Assembly (NCBI GenBank): GCA_017991595.1
Contig: JAGOQJ010000006.1
Span: forward strand, 1 to 64,000
Direction of reading: 5' to 3'
Length of the DNA stretch: 64,000 nucleotides
From: Candidatus Didemnitutus sp.
GTDB lineage: Bacteria > Verrucomicrobiota > Verrucomicrobiia > Opitutales > Opitutaceae
Part shown: piece after piece, positions 16,156 through 25,614 of the stretch
Position numbering within the stretch: the first letter of the stretch is position 1
Layout: the number at the start of each line of letters is the position of its first letter
Program-made: the position numbers and the translations under genes
The notes under the pieces: model-generated
Seen by the model: only the letters and a program-made list of their open reading frames with translations
Told to the model about the DNA's origin: nothing
Database searches by the model: none

Positions 16156-16575
16156 TCAAGCCGGGCGGGGCGGCGGGTTGACCGGTCCGAGCGCGGCGAG
16201 CAGTTCGCCGGTGCTGAACGGTTTCAACAGGCACATGTCCGCGCCGAAGCCGTTCGCGGTCTTGAGGCAGTCAGTGGCGGTGACGAACCGTCCGCCGCCG
16301 GACATGGCGATGATGCGCGGGGCCGGAGTGCGGATGCGGGCGGCGCGGATGAGCTCCAGTCCGTCGCCGTCGGCCATGAGGATGTCCGTGATCACGACGT
16401 CGACGGCGACCGAGTGCAAAATGGCGGTGGCTTCCCGTCCGGAGGCGGCGGTGCACACGACGTGTTGTTCCTCCCGCAGGCGCTCCGCCAAGGCGCTGCT
16501 GAACTCCGGCGAATCGTCCACGACGAGAATCGACAGGCTTCGGTGCGCGGCAGGGAGTGGCTGGGCGGAGCTCAT
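16156..16575 (-). CDS. Single-domain response regulator (CheY-like)
   Basis: A 139-residue stand-alone receiver domain. It has the acidic pocket ILVVDDSPEF, the phospho-acceptor aspartate in VDVVITDILMADGDG, the switch position in IIAMSGGG and the conserved lysine in CLLKPFSTGELLAAL. No output domain follows, so it must signal by protein contact. The ATG at 16575 is chosen because upstream sequence in frame is proline-rich and non-conserved. No histidine kinase is adjacent; the large hybrid kinase at 56657-60604 is one candidate partner but nothing links them directly. Confidence 0.85.
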   Translation of the reverse strand: MSSAQPLPAAHRSLSILVVDDSPEFSSALAERLREEQHVVCTAASGREATAILHSVAVDVVITDILMADGDGLELIRAARIRTPAPRIIAMSGGGRFVTATDCLKTANGFGADMCLLKPFSTGELLAALGPVNPPPRPA

Positions 16576-16767
16576 CGGGCGGGGGGCGTAGCCGGCGGCA
16601 GGCACCGGGACAAGTGCAGGGAATGGCGGGCAGGGGCAACGCGATTCATTTTCCCCAAGCGAGGGCAGAAGGCGCGGCACGGCAAGGCCGGCTTCGCTGG
16701 AAGCGCGGGATTCGGGGATTTACCGATGCCAAGTGAGCGCGCTTGGGTAAGCGGACACAGGCGCGTA

Positions 16768-18231
16768 TCAGGCGGTCAAGCAGGCCTTGAAACCTTCGGT
16801 GAGTGCGGCGCGGTCGAGGTTCTTGCCGATGAAGACGAGCGTGTTCGTGCGGTCCTCGTCGCGCTTCCATTCACGGTCGAACTTGGCGTCGAAGAGCATG
16901 TGCACGCCTTGGAAGACGAGGCGCTTGTTGGTGCCCTTCACGCAGAGCACGCCCTTCATGCGGTAGATGTCACCGCCTTTGTCCGCGAGGAGCTTCGAGA
17001 TCCAGTCGTTGAGCTTCTTGCCGTCGAGATCGCCGGGGACGCGAATGCCGACGGAAGCGACGGCCTCGTCGTGCGAGTGCTCGTGGCGGAACGTGCGGTC
17101 CCAAGAATATTTCGTGAATTGACCGCCGGGCAGGTAGAAATGCGTCGGCACATCGTGGCCGGTGAAGATCAAATAGCGGCCGGCGGTCGCGATCGGCACC
17201 TTGAATTTGCCGTATTCGTTGCGGAGCTTCAGACGGTTGAGCTTGTTGCCGACTTCGAGCGCTTCACCGGGGAGTTTGATCGCTTCCCAATCGGAGAAGG
17301 TCTGCACGGTGGCGTTGATGGTGGCAGTGAGGTCGGGCTCCGTCCAGGTGTTGGCGCGAGCAAGCTCGCTGCCTACGGGCACAATCGCCACGTCGAGTTC
17401 GTTGTGATTGTGACCGCAGTCGGGGCCGCATTCGTGATCGTGTTCGTGATGGTGATGATGGCTGCCGTCGGCATGGGCGTGGCCGTGCGCGTGTGCGTCG
17501 TCCGCCTCGTCCGGGTCGTGGCCGATCTCGATTTCGTGCACGCCGGGCTGCAACTCGTAGCCGCCGGCCCATTCGAAGGGATACTCCATCTCGAGAAACT
17601 GCGGATCGACCTCGACGGCGCGATCGAGGCTGAAGCCGGCGATGTCGATCACCTGATTGAGGGCGATGGCGGCGTTTTGCGTGCGGTGGACTTTCGCCAC
17701 GGCGTTGATGCGGCGGATGCGTTGCTCGAGGGCTTCGAGCTCGGCGGGGGCGACGAGGTCGGATTTGTTGAGCAACACGACGTCGGCGAATGCGATCTGC
17801 TTCAGCGCTTCGGGCGAATCCTCGAGGTGCAGGTGGATGTGCTTGGCGTCGACGAGCGTGACGATGGCATCGAGGCGGAATTGCTCGCGCATCTCCGGGT
17901 CGGTGAAGAAGGTCTGGGCGACGGGTGCGGGGTTGGCCAGTCCGGTGGTCTCGATGAGGATGGCGTCGAGGCGGTCCTTGCGCTTCATGAGGCGGCCGAG
18001 GATGCGGATGAGGTCGCCGCGCACGGTGCAGCAGATGCAGCCGTTGTTCATCTCGAGGATTTCCTCGTCGCCTTGGATGACGAGCTGGTTGTCCACGCCG
18101 ACTTCGCCGAATTCGTTTTCGATCACGGCGATCTTCTTGCCGTGCTGCTCGGTGAGGATGCGGTTGAGGAGCGTGGTTTTGCCGGCGCCGAGGAAGCCGG
18201 TGAGAACGGTGACGGGAATGGGAGCAGACAT
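16768..18231 (-). CDS. CobW/COG0523 family metallochaperone GTPase with His-rich loop
   Basis: A 487-residue G3E GTPase thought to deliver metal ions such as zinc or cobalt to client proteins. Walker [10 protein letters not shown] is at residues 12-20, the metal-binding C-x-C-C motif (C65, C67, C68) lies in NNGCICC, and NKSD for guanine recognition is at 155-158. Between the GTPase and C-terminal domains, residues 247-276 form a metal-binding loop very rich in histidine with [20 protein letters not shown] CobW C-terminal domain completes the protein, which is longer than most family members. It is a single gene divergent from a DUF1653 protein; I could not identify a zinc-uptake-regulator site in the 93-base gap. 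Confidence 0.9.
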   Translation of the reverse strand: MSAPIPVTVLTGFLGAGKTTLLNRILTEQHGKKIAVIENEFGEVGVDNQLVIQGDEEILEMNNGCICCTVRGDLIRILGRLMKRKDRLDAILIETTGLANPAPVAQTFFTDPEMREQFRLDAIVTLVDAKHIHLHLEDSPEALKQIAFADVVLLNKSDLVAPAELEALEQRIRRINAVAKVHRTQNAAIALNQVIDIAGFSLDRAVEVDPQFLEMEYPFEWAGGYELQPGVHEIEIGHDPDEADDAHAHGHAHADGSHHHHHEHDHECGPDCGHNHNELDVAIVPVGSELARANTWTEPDLTATINATVQTFSDWEAIKLPGEALEVGNKLNRLKLRNEYGKFKVPIATAGRYLIFTGHDVPTHFYLPGGQFTKYSWDRTFRHEHSHDEAVASVGIRVPGDLDGKKLNDWISKLLADKGGDIYRMKGVLCVKGTNKRLVFQGVHMLFDAKFDREWKRDEDRTNTLVFIGKNLDRAALTEGFKACLTA

Positions 18232-18324
18232 GGTAGATGAAATGCGGAAAGTGACCCGCGAGCAGTTTAGCAAACCCGACAAGCCGGGGTTTGCAACCCA
18301 GCGGGTGAGTGTTGTGCTCGGGAT

Positions 18325-18561
18325 ATGAGCGATCTGCCACCGTTGCCGTCCGAGCCGAAACCGGGCCTCTACCGTCACTACAAGGGCAACGCATATCGGG
18401 TCCTCGGCTTGGCGCGGCACTCGGAGACGCTGGAGCCGCTCGTGGTCTATCAGGCGCTCTACGGCGAGCGTGGGCTGTGGGTGCGGCCGGCGGCAATGTT
18501 CGCAGAGCAGGTCGAGGTAGAGGGCCGCCGCGTGGCGCGATTTGCGCGCACGGGCGACTGA
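18325..18561 (+). CDS. DUF1653 family protein
   Basis: A 78-residue protein that fits DUF1653 from end to end: [20 protein letters not shown], then [32 protein letters not shown] and a closing VARFART. The family is widespread in bacteria and its function is not established. It is a compact cytoplasmic domain without membrane segments. The gene lies alone, divergent from the CobW gene and convergent with pyruvate kinase. Confidence 0.85.
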   Translation: MSDLPPLPSEPKPGLYRHYKGNAYRVLGLARHSETLEPLVVYQALYGERGLWVRPAAMFAEQVEVEGRRVARFARTGD

Positions 18562-18612
18562 CCCGCGACAACGGGAAGGGAAATGCTGCGTGCCCGCGCC
18601 GGTGCGGGCGGC

Positions 18613-20049
18613 TCACTCGACCGTGCGGAGCTGGATGCTGTCGATGCGGTGCTGCGAACTCGTCATCACATCCGAGATGATGACCAGTTTGTCGCCGGCC
18701 TTGATGCGGCCACGCTGGATGAGCAGCTCAAGGGCGCGCAGGATGGTCTTTTCCGGATCGGCGAAAGGCTGGAGCAGGTAAGGCTCGACCGAGCGCACGA
18801 TGCGGAGGTGGCGCAGGGTTTCGGACGAATCGGTGAGGGCGAGGATCGGCGCGCGCAGCGGGCGGTGCGCGGCGAGACCGGCGGCGGTGACACCGCGGCG
18901 GGTGAAGCAGAGGATGGCGGAGTTGGGCAGCTCGTTCGCCATCACGACGGCGGAGCGGAGCAACTTCATGCGCTCGGCGAGGAAGACGGCGGGCTCGACG
19001 AATTCGCAGGCGATCTCCTCCTCGATGCGGCGGGAGATCTTGTCGAGCACGCCCACGCATTCGAGCGGGTAGCGACCGACGGTGGTCTCGCCGGAGAGCA
19101 TCACGCAGTCGGCCTGCTCGAAGACGGCGTTGGCGACGTCGGTGATCTCCGCCCGCGTAGGCATGGGCTGGCCGATCATCGATTCCAGCATGTGGGTAGC
19201 GATGATGACGGGGCGGCCGATGGACAGGCAGGTGCCGACGGCGCGGCGCTGCACGACGGGGAGTTCTTCGTAAGGAATCTCGATGCCAAGATCGCCGCGG
19301 GCGACCATGAGCACGTCGGTGGCGCGGATGATCTCGTCGAGGTTGTTGATCGCGGACTGGTCTTCGATCTTCGCGACGATGCGCGCCGACGAACCGTGTT
19401 CCTTGAGGAAGCCGCGGAGCTGGATGATGTCGGCCGCCTCGCGCACGAAAGAGAGTGCGACGAAGTCGATGCCTTCGCTGATGCCCACAAGCGTGTCGCC
19501 GCGGTCCTTCTCGGTGAACGACGGCAGGTTCACGTGCACGCCGGGCAGGTTGATGTGGCGGCGGGAGGAGAGCTGGCCGGGCGTAAGCACGCGGCAACGG
19601 ATGTGCGAATCGCGTTTCTCGAGCACCTCGAGACGGATCAGGCCGTTGTCGACCAGCACGGTGTCGCCGACTTGGATGTCGTTGACGAGATTGCGGTAGT
19701 TCACGTCGACGGAGCGGATCTCCTCGGCGCGGTCGCGCGTGCTCTCGGGTTTGACGGTGAAGTCGAAGATCTCGCCGGGCCGGAGCTCGATCGGCACGGC
19801 AACGTCGCCGGTGCGGATCTCGGGGCCCTTGATGTCCATCATGATGGCGACCTCGTGTCCCAGCTCGCGCGAGACGTCGCGGATGCGGCGGATGATCTTG
19901 CGCGTCCACTCGTGGGAGGCGTGCGCCATGTTGAGGCGGATGACGTCGACGCCCGAGCGGATGAGCTGCGCCAGCATCTCATGGCTCTCGGTCGCAGGGC
20001 CGAGGGTGGCGATGATCTTGGTGCGTCGGAATGGCGGAGGAGGCATCAT
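18613..20049 (-). CDS. pyk: Pyruvate kinase
   Basis: A 478-residue pyruvate kinase, which converts phosphoenolpyruvate and ADP to pyruvate and ATP in glycolysis. Signatures include TKIIATLGPA at the N terminus, SGVDVIRLNMAHAS, MDIKGPEIRTG, the active-site motif VAKIEDQSAINNLDEII and MVARGDLGIEIP. The C-terminal allosteric domain is present with SAILCFTRRGVTA, where binding of a sugar-phosphate effector usually takes place. Two ATGs (20049 and 20046) start MMPPPPFRRTK; the upstream in-frame extension to 20091 is not conserved. It is a single gene, convergent with DUF1653. Effector preference cannot be read with confidence. Confidence 0.95.
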   Translation of the reverse strand: MMPPPPFRRTKIIATLGPATESHEMLAQLIRSGVDVIRLNMAHASHEWTRKIIRRIRDVSRELGHEVAIMMDIKGPEIRTGDVAVPIELRPGEIFDFTVKPESTRDRAEEIRSVDVNYRNLVNDIQVGDTVLVDNGLIRLEVLEKRDSHIRCRVLTPGQLSSRRHINLPGVHVNLPSFTEKDRGDTLVGISEGIDFVALSFVREAADIIQLRGFLKEHGSSARIVAKIEDQSAINNLDEIIRATDVLMVARGDLGIEIPYEELPVVQRRAVGTCLSIGRPVIIATHMLESMIGQPMPTRAEITDVANAVFEQADCVMLSGETTVGRYPLECVGVLDKISRRIEEEIACEFVEPAVFLAERMKLLRSAVVMANELPNSAILCFTRRGVTAAGLAAHRPLRAPILALTDSSETLRHLRIVRSVEPYLLQPFADPEKTILRALELLIQRGRIKAGDKLVIISDVMTSSQHRIDSIQLRTVE

Positions 20050-20226
20050 ACGCGCCGAAGGAAGGGCGGTGACCACACGCGCGCAAAGCAAAAGCCCGGC
20101 ATTGACGTTCGACGTGTTGCCTAAAATCCGGTGCGCCGCCGCGGCGGTGGTGGGACGACCGAAGGTGGACCGGCGCGAATCTTTGTCCGGCGCTGACTTA
20201 GGAGACAGCGCAGCCGCGGCGCGGCG

Positions 20227-21021
20227 CTAGAACTCGATCGTTTCGCTGCCCGCACCGGGGGCGACGACCGAGAAGCGGCAGCGCAGCGCGGCCAGCGTCG
20301 GCCCGCACGCGGCCTCGACGGCGGCGGGCGTGTTGCAGTCGCGGCTGAGGTGGGCGAAGAACACGTGCCGCAGGCGCGGGCTGGCGAGCGATTCGAGCAG
20401 CTCGCGCGCGGCCTCGTTGGAGAGGTGCCCATGGCGGCCGTTGATGCGCTGCTTCACCGACCACGGGCGCTTGGTGTCGGCCTCGAGCAGGTGCGGGCAA
20501 TAGTTGGCCTCCACCACGAGCACGTCGGCGTCGCGCACGCGCTCACGGATGTGCGCGGGCGTGTGGCCGAGATCGGTGAGCCACGCGAGGGTGCGGCGCG
20601 GCGAAAGCAGGTCGTCGTGACCGTGCGCGAGGAGGAAACCGACCGGATCCTGCGCGTCGTGCGGCACGGAGAAGCTGCTCACCTCGAGGTCGCGGAAGCG
20701 GAACGTCGCCCCCGTCTCGAAATACTGCCAGGCGATGCGGTGCTTGAGCGTGCGTTGCACGGCGGCGGCGGTCGCTTGGTTGGCGAAGACGCGGATGTGC
20801 GGGTGTTTCGCCAGTCCGCTAAGCCCTGCGGCGTGGTCGCCGTGCTCGTGGGTGAGGAAAATCGCGTCGATGCGCTCCAGCGATTCGCCCGCGGCCGCGA
20901 GCATCTCCTGGAGCCTGCGCGCCGAGAAGCCTGCGTCGACGAGCACGCGCGTGTCGTCGGTTTGGAGGAGGGCGGCGTTGCCGGCGCTGCCGCTGCCGAG
21001 GATGCGGAATCGGACGGGCAT
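20227..21021 (-). CDS. Metallo-beta-lactamase-fold hydrolase, YycJ/WalJ-like
   Basis: A 264-residue MBL-fold protein beginning FRILGSGSAGNAALLQTDDT, the usual start of the YycJ family. The dinuclear metal motif is LTHEHGDHAAGL, and further ligands are in SVPHDAQDPVGF and near AHLSRDCNTP at the end. YycJ homologs are putative exonucleases linked to DNA repair and cell-envelope regulation in Firmicutes, but the role in this lineage is unknown. The ATG at 21021 is chosen because the conserved fold begins immediately. It is divergent from the pteridine gene pair with 127 bases between. Confidence 0.8.
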   Translation of the reverse strand: MPVRFRILGSGSAGNAALLQTDDTRVLVDAGFSARRLQEMLAAAGESLERIDAIFLTHEHGDHAAGLSGLAKHPHIRVFANQATAAAVQRTLKHRIAWQYFETGATFRFRDLEVSSFSVPHDAQDPVGFLLAHGHDDLLSPRRTLAWLTDLGHTPAHIRERVRDADVLVVEANYCPHLLEADTKRPWSVKQRINGRHGHLSNEAARELLESLASPRLRHVFFAHLSRDCNTPAAVEAACGPTLAALRCRFSVVAPGAGSETIEF

Positions 21022-21148
21022 GTGGGCGGATTGAGCGCGCCGCGCTCCGGCGCGACAAGGGAAAACCCGCGCCACCGGGCCCGCGCGAGGCGCCGGGCCG
21101 AGGGTCGCTGGTTGACGCGCCGGGGAAAGTGCATTGGCTTGGTCCTTC

Positions 21149-21640
21149 ATGCCCGCCAAGTCCTCCGCTTCCCGGCGCCGCCGCGCCTCCGCCACTCCCG
21201 CCGCTCCGCGGGTGCTGCCGGGCGTGGTGACGATCACGCGGCAGGTGCATTTCAACTCCGCGCACCGGTTGCACAACCCGACGAAGAGCCAGGCGTGGAA
21301 CAAGAAGCAATACGGCCTCTGCACCAACCCGCACTGGCACGGGCACAACTACGTGCTCGAGGTCTCGCTCCGCGGCCGCCCCGATCCCGACACCGGCTAC
21401 ATCATGGATCTCGGCGAGCTGAAGCGCATCCTCCACGAGGCCGTCGTCGACAAGTGCGACCACCGCAACCTCAACGACGAGGTCGACTTCCTCCGCGGCA
21501 TCATCCCTTCGACCGAGAATCTCGTCATCGCCTTCTGGCACGAGATCGAGCCGCGCATCCCGCGCGGCAAACTCCATCGCGTGCGGCTCTACGAGACGCC
21601 GCGCAACTACGCCGAGTATTTCGGCCCGCAGGCGGAATGA
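21149..21640 (+). CDS. 6-pyruvoyl-tetrahydropterin synthase/QueD family protein
   Basis: A 163-residue PTPS-fold enzyme acting on 7,8-dihydroneopterin triphosphate. Zinc ligands are H39 in FNSAHRLHN and H64 and H66 in HWHGHNY, the catalytic cysteine is C58 in YGLCTNP, and DHRNLND with D104/H105 and STENL with E123 complete the site. The spacing [11 protein letters not shown] is closer to eukaryotic PTPS than to Escherichia coli QueD, so the product may be 6-pyruvoyl- or 6-carboxy-tetrahydropterin. A basic, Ser/Ala-rich N-terminal extension of about 25 residues precedes the domain. FolE2, which makes the substrate, is encoded 46 bases downstream. The pair probably feeds tetrahydropterin or queuosine synthesis. 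Confidence 0.85.
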   Translation: MPAKSSASRRRRASATPAAPRVLPGVVTITRQVHFNSAHRLHNPTKSQAWNKKQYGLCTNPHWHGHNYVLEVSLRGRPDPDTGYIMDLGELKRILHEAVVDKCDHRNLNDEVDFLRGIIPSTENLVIAFWHEIEPRIPRGKLHRVRLYETPRNYAEYFGPQAE

Positions 21641-21686
21641 CGCCCGCGTGCATCCGCCGGTTATCGTCCCCCGTAAAAACGAACCC

Positions 21687-22667
21687 ATGAGCAAATCGAA
21701 GCCGATGTATCTCCACCGCTCCGCGGACGGAGCCGAGCCGCGGATGAAGCGCGGCTACGACAAGAAATTCCGCTCCACCGCGGCCTATCGCGCTTCGTTG
21801 CCCGACATGATGGAGGCCGCGCATGATGCCATCCAGGGCGCCAACGTCCCGATTCAGCAAGTCGGCATCCACAACTTCAAGCTGCCGCTCAAATACCGCA
21901 CAAAGTCCCGCGACATTCTCACGCTCGAGACGAGCGTCACCGGCACGGTCTCGCTCGAGGCCGAGTTGAAGGGCATCAACATGAGCCGCATCATGCGCAC
22001 GTTCTACGACCACAAGGACGAGGTCACGACCGGCGAGTGGATGGGCAAGGTGCTGAAGAATTACCTGCGCAACATCGCCAGCAAGGACGCGCGGCTGAAG
22101 ATCTCGTTCTCCTACCCGATGCTGCGCGAGAGCCTGCGCAGCGGCCTGAGCGGCTACCAGTTCTACAACGTCGCCTTCGAAGGCGTGATGACGCACACGG
22201 GCGCTTACCGCCGCTTCATCCATTTCGATTTCGTCTATTCCTCGGCCTGCCCTTGCTCGGCGGAACTCTCAGAGCACGCCCGCGACCTGCGCGGCGCCTA
22301 CACCGTGCCGCACTCGCAGCGCAGCAAGGCGCGCGTGACCGTCGAGGAGGCACCGGGGAAGAAGATCTGGATCGAGGACATCCACGCCCACTGCCTGCGC
22401 GCGCTCCAGACAGAGACGCAGGTGATGGTGAAGCGCGAGGACGAGCAGGCTTTCGCCGAGCTCAACGGCGCGTCCCTCAAGTTCGTCGAGGATGCCGCGC
22501 GGCTGCTCTACAAGGAGTTCGATGCCGACGAGCGCATCGTCGACTTCCGCATCGCCTGTTCGCATCTCGAATCGCTCCACTCGCACGACGCCGTCAGCGT
22601 CATCTGCAAGGGTGTGAAGGGCGGCTTCAAGGCCGACTTCATGGACTTCGGCTCGCTGATCTGCTGA
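21687..22667 (+). CDS. folE2: GTP cyclohydrolase FolE2 (type IB)
   Basis: A 326-residue type IB GTP cyclohydrolase, which converts GTP to 7,8-dihydroneopterin triphosphate and can use metals other than zinc. Signatures include [11 protein letters not shown] near residues 60-70, KGINMSR at 95-101, the cysteine motif [16 protein letters not shown] with C188 and C190, and VPHSQRSKA with H209. C-terminal [16 protein letters not shown] contributes further ligands. An in-frame ATG at 21648 exists but the family start [12 protein letters not shown] begins at 21687. It follows the PTPS-like gene and together they give the first two steps from GTP to tetrahydropterins. FolE2 is often zinc-responsive in other bacteria; no operator was recognised here. 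Confidence 0.92.
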   Translation: MSKSKPMYLHRSADGAEPRMKRGYDKKFRSTAAYRASLPDMMEAAHDAIQGANVPIQQVGIHNFKLPLKYRTKSRDILTLETSVTGTVSLEAELKGINMSRIMRTFYDHKDEVTTGEWMGKVLKNYLRNIASKDARLKISFSYPMLRESLRSGLSGYQFYNVAFEGVMTHTGAYRRFIHFDFVYSSACPCSAELSEHARDLRGAYTVPHSQRSKARVTVEEAPGKKIWIEDIHAHCLRALQTETQVMVKREDEQAFAELNGASLKFVEDAARLLYKEFDADERIVDFRIACSHLESLHSHDAVSVICKGVKGGFKADFMDFGSLIC

Positions 22668-22731
22668 GCGCGCGGCGCGCGCTCGTTCCTGTCGACACGC
22701 GGCGTGCGCCGGTGGAGCGGCGGCGCGAGGC

Positions 22732-24285
22732 TCAATCGCGGAAGAACGCGGCTTCTTCGTGTTGCTTTGTGGCGGGTGCAGGCGCGGCCGGATGGCGGCG
22801 CGGTGCCGCAGGCTTGGCGGGACGTTGCACGGTCTCGGCGACGGGTTCCTGCGAGGCGGCGCCGACCAGTTGGTTCAACTCCTGGATCGCGGCGCGCAGG
22901 CAGTGCGTCTGCGCGTTCAATTCCTCGGCGGCGCTGGCGGTCTCTTCCGCGGTGGCGGCGTTGCCTTGCGTGACCTTGTCCATGCTCGAGACCGCGGTGC
23001 CGATGGAAGCGATGCCCTGCGCCTGCTGCTGCGAGGCGGAGGCGATCTCCTGCACGACGCTGTCCACCTCGCGGGCGCGAGCGTTGATGTCGGCAAGCGA
23101 GGCGGCGACGCGCGTGCTCAGCTCGACGCCGTGACGGCTCTTGCCGAGCGAATCCTCGATCTTGGCCGAGGTCTCCTTGGCGGCGGAGGCGCAGCGGTGG
23201 GCGAGCGCGCGCACTTCCTCGGCGACGACGCTGAAGCCGGCGCCGGCTTCGCCGGCGCGGGCGGCCTCGACGGCGGCGTTGAGCGCGAGGAGGTTCGTCT
23301 GAAAGGCGATCTCGTCGATGGTCTTGATGATGGCGCCGATGTTGCGCGAGGACTCGTCGATCGCCTGCACGGCCTGCGCCATGAGCTGCATCTCGCCGGT
23401 GCCGTGGTCGGCAGCGTGGCGCGTCTGCTGCGCGAGGGCGCGGGCCTTGTCGGCGTGCTCGGCGTTGCGCTTCACCATGCTGGAGACTTCCTCGAGCGAG
23501 GCGCTGATCTCCTCGAGCGAGGCGGCCTGCGTGCTGGCGCCCTGCGCGAGTTCCTGGCTGGAGTGTGTGATCTGGCCTGAGGCTGCCGAGGTCTCGGCGG
23601 CGTTGGCGGAGAGGGATTGCACGACGGTCTTGAGGATGCGCGCGAGGCGGATGCCGGCGAACCACGTGAGCGCCGTGGCGATGAGCAAGCTGAGGGTGGT
23701 GACGCCCAAGCTGCTCCACATCGACCAGCGGTGGCTGCTGACGGCGCTGGCTTGGTCGAGGTCGGCTTCCTGATTGAGCATCTCGGTGAGCTGGTTGATG
23801 CAGCCGCGGGCGTCGTTGAATTGGGTGAACGCGGCGGCGATGGTCGGTTCGAGCGTGGCCTGCTGGGCGGAGGCGCGGCGGGCGTCGCGAATCTGGCCGG
23901 TGGTGGCGGTCCAGTGGGCGATCTTGCGCTCGTAGTCCGCCATCACGGGGCCGGCCGTGGCGGGCAGGCGGTTGATCTGCTTGAACTTTGTCCAGCGCTC
24001 GGCGGCCTGCGTGAGGTTGTCGGCGTGTTCCTTGAGCAGGGTCTTGAATTGTTCGGAGCCCGGATCGACGAAGATCATCGTGCGCTCGGCGACGAGGGCC
24101 TGATGCAGGTCGCGGTCGGCTTCGAGGAGGAGGGCGAGGGACGGGAGCGTGTGGTCGCTGGCCTTGACGACGTGTTCATTGATGCGCTCGCCAGCGTGGT
24201 AGCCGACGAAGCCGGTGACTGCCACGAGGAGAGCGAGCAGGGCGAAGCCGGCGATAATCTTGGCGCTGATGGATAGCTTTTGCAT
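22732..24285 (-). CDS. Methyl-accepting chemotaxis protein
   Basis: A 517-residue chemoreceptor. Residues about 10-30 and 190-210 are membrane spans flanking a four-helix-bundle periplasmic sensor. The cytoplasmic part is a long coiled coil whose hairpin tip reads [20 protein letters not shown] and continues [20 protein letters not shown], the conserved CheA/CheW contact region. A typical HAMP domain is not obvious between span and signalling domain. The C-terminal 50 residues are proline/alanine-rich and end EEAAFFRD rather than in a standard methyltransferase tether. The gene starts 33 bases after the porin gene and is likely in its operon. No other chemotaxis genes are present. Confidence 0.92.
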   Translation of the reverse strand: MQKLSISAKIIAGFALLALLVAVTGFVGYHAGERINEHVVKASDHTLPSLALLLEADRDLHQALVAERTMIFVDPGSEQFKTLLKEHADNLTQAAERWTKFKQINRLPATAGPVMADYERKIAHWTATTGQIRDARRASAQQATLEPTIAAAFTQFNDARGCINQLTEMLNQEADLDQASAVSSHRWSMWSSLGVTTLSLLIATALTWFAGIRLARILKTVVQSLSANAAETSAASGQITHSSQELAQGASTQAASLEEISASLEEVSSMVKRNAEHADKARALAQQTRHAADHGTGEMQLMAQAVQAIDESSRNIGAIIKTIDEIAFQTNLLALNAAVEAARAGEAGAGFSVVAEEVRALAHRCASAAKETSAKIEDSLGKSRHGVELSTRVAASLADINARAREVDSVVQEIASASQQQAQGIASIGTAVSSMDKVTQGNAATAEETASAAEELNAQTHCLRAAIQELNQLVGAASQEPVAETVQRPAKPAAPRRHPAAPAPATKQHEEAAFFRD

Positions 24286-24318
24286 GGAGGTGGGGGGGAA
24301 GGTGCGCGTGCGGGGGGC

Positions 24319-25467
24319 TTAGAATACGATTTGGAAGCGACCGATCAGGCGGTCGTCGTGGCCGCCAAACTTGGCGTCGCCGGCGAAGTAGTTGAGCGTG
24401 AGGAAGAGGTCGCTGCCGTTGATGCGGTAGTTGCAGCCGAAGACCCAGGTGTCGTCCTCGTTGCCGGTGGTGGCGGTGTTGGCGTCGTAGGTCTCGTAGC
24501 GCGCGGTCAACTGCCAGTCAGGGTGCACGTCGTAGAGCGCGGTGAGGTGCCAGCCGTCGGCAGCGGAGGAAGCACCGGTGACGGGGTCGAAGGTGTTGCG
24601 GAGCCACTCGGCGCGCAGCGCGGCGGGGCCGAGGGTGAATTGCGTGTCGAGGCCGAAGCCTTGGCGCGTGCCGGTGAAGGTGCCGGTGTCGCGCGTGGTG
24701 AAGGCGTTGGCGCCGACGCTCCACACGCCCTTGTGACCGTGCGCTGTGCCGGTCCAAGCTTTGGCGGCGATGCGGCCGGCGGTCATGAAGTCGCTGTTGT
24801 CGTTGTTCGAGGTGTTGACGCCGTTGCCGTTGAAGGCACCGACGGAATAATCGACGCGGCCGCCCACGATGCTGCCCGAGAGACCGAGACCGATCTGGCG
24901 GCCGACGGTGAGGCGGTCGTTTACGAGCGGGCGTTCGGCGAAGGGATTCTGCGTGTCGGGCATGAGCTGTTCCCAACCGAAGGGCGTTTTGAACTGGCCG
25001 AGGCGGACCTGCGCGGCGGCGTGCGGTGTCCAGTCGACGTAGGCATCGGTGAGCTGGGCGCGCAGGCCGGAGGAGGCGCCGACGGTGTTGGCGCCGAAAT
25101 CGCTCTCGATCTTGAAGGCCCATTCCCGGCCGAAGTTGCCGCGGAGGTTGAGGCGGGCGCGGCGGAGGGTGAAGCGGTCGTGGATGCCCGCGTAACGGCT
25201 ATCGGGCGCGTCGCCGGTTTCGGCGTGGATCTGGGCGAAGCCGCCGAGCACGAGCTTGGTCTCCTTGCCGCCGATCGTGACGGACGGGGCGGCGGGCTTG
25301 GCGAGTTGATCGCGCAGCGTCTGGTTCTCACGGGCGAGCGTCGCGAGCTGTTGTTCCAAGGCGGCGAGGCGCTCCTCGATCGAGTTCGCGGCAAGGCCCA
25401 GTGCGGGCGTGAGCAACGCGGACAGCGTCAGGCAGCGGGCAAACGAACGGGCGAGAGAAGGGACCAT
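24319..25467 (-). CDS. OprP/OprO-type outer-membrane porin
   Basis: A 382-residue outer-membrane beta-barrel of the phosphate-selective porin O and P family. A signal peptide is at residues 1-27 (LTLSALLTPALGLAA). A short coiled coil follows (SIEERLAALEQQLATLAREN), as in many trimeric porins of this type. The barrel shows family motifs RFTLRRARLNLRGNFG, VRLGQFKTPFGWEQL and the closing strand ending RLIGRFQIVF with terminal phenylalanine. Substrate selectivity cannot be inferred. It is the first gene of a unit with the chemoreceptor and is divergent from an oxidoreductase gene. Confidence 0.88.
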   Translation of the reverse strand: MVPSLARSFARCLTLSALLTPALGLAANSIEERLAALEQQLATLARENQTLRDQLAKPAAPSVTIGGKETKLVLGGFAQIHAETGDAPDSRYAGIHDRFTLRRARLNLRGNFGREWAFKIESDFGANTVGASSGLRAQLTDAYVDWTPHAAAQVRLGQFKTPFGWEQLMPDTQNPFAERPLVNDRLTVGRQIGLGLSGSIVGGRVDYSVGAFNGNGVNTSNNDNSDFMTAGRIAAKAWTGTAHGHKGVWSVGANAFTTRDTGTFTGTRQGFGLDTQFTLGPAALRAEWLRNTFDPVTGASSAADGWHLTALYDVHPDWQLTARYETYDANTATTGNEDDTWVFGCNYRINGSDLFLTLNYFAGDAKFGGHDDRLIGRFQIVF

Positions 25468-25614
25468 GCGCCGGTATCGACGCAGCGGCGCGGCGCTTGA
25501 GTGTTAACAGAGAAACTGGGGAGGTAATCTCGTGAAAATGGGGCCGAACGGCCCGTGCGCATCGTTGACGAAATTTCGCTGGAGCCTAGCGGGCGGAGCG
25601 GGGAACGTCGGTGC

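Noticed and set aside
17400..17520. Repeat-like CAC/GTG-rich stretch
   Set aside because: It is the coding sequence of the histidine-rich loop of the CobW protein, not an independent repeat.
15271..18240. 989-codon open frame on the plus strand
   Set aside because: It runs antisense across three separate real genes (WYL regulator, response regulator, CobW) and shows no domain of its own.
18591..18608. Hairpin GCCCGC/GCGGGC between DUF1653 and pyruvate kinase genes
   Set aside because: Only six base pairs and no T-run on either strand; chance structures of this size are common at this base composition.
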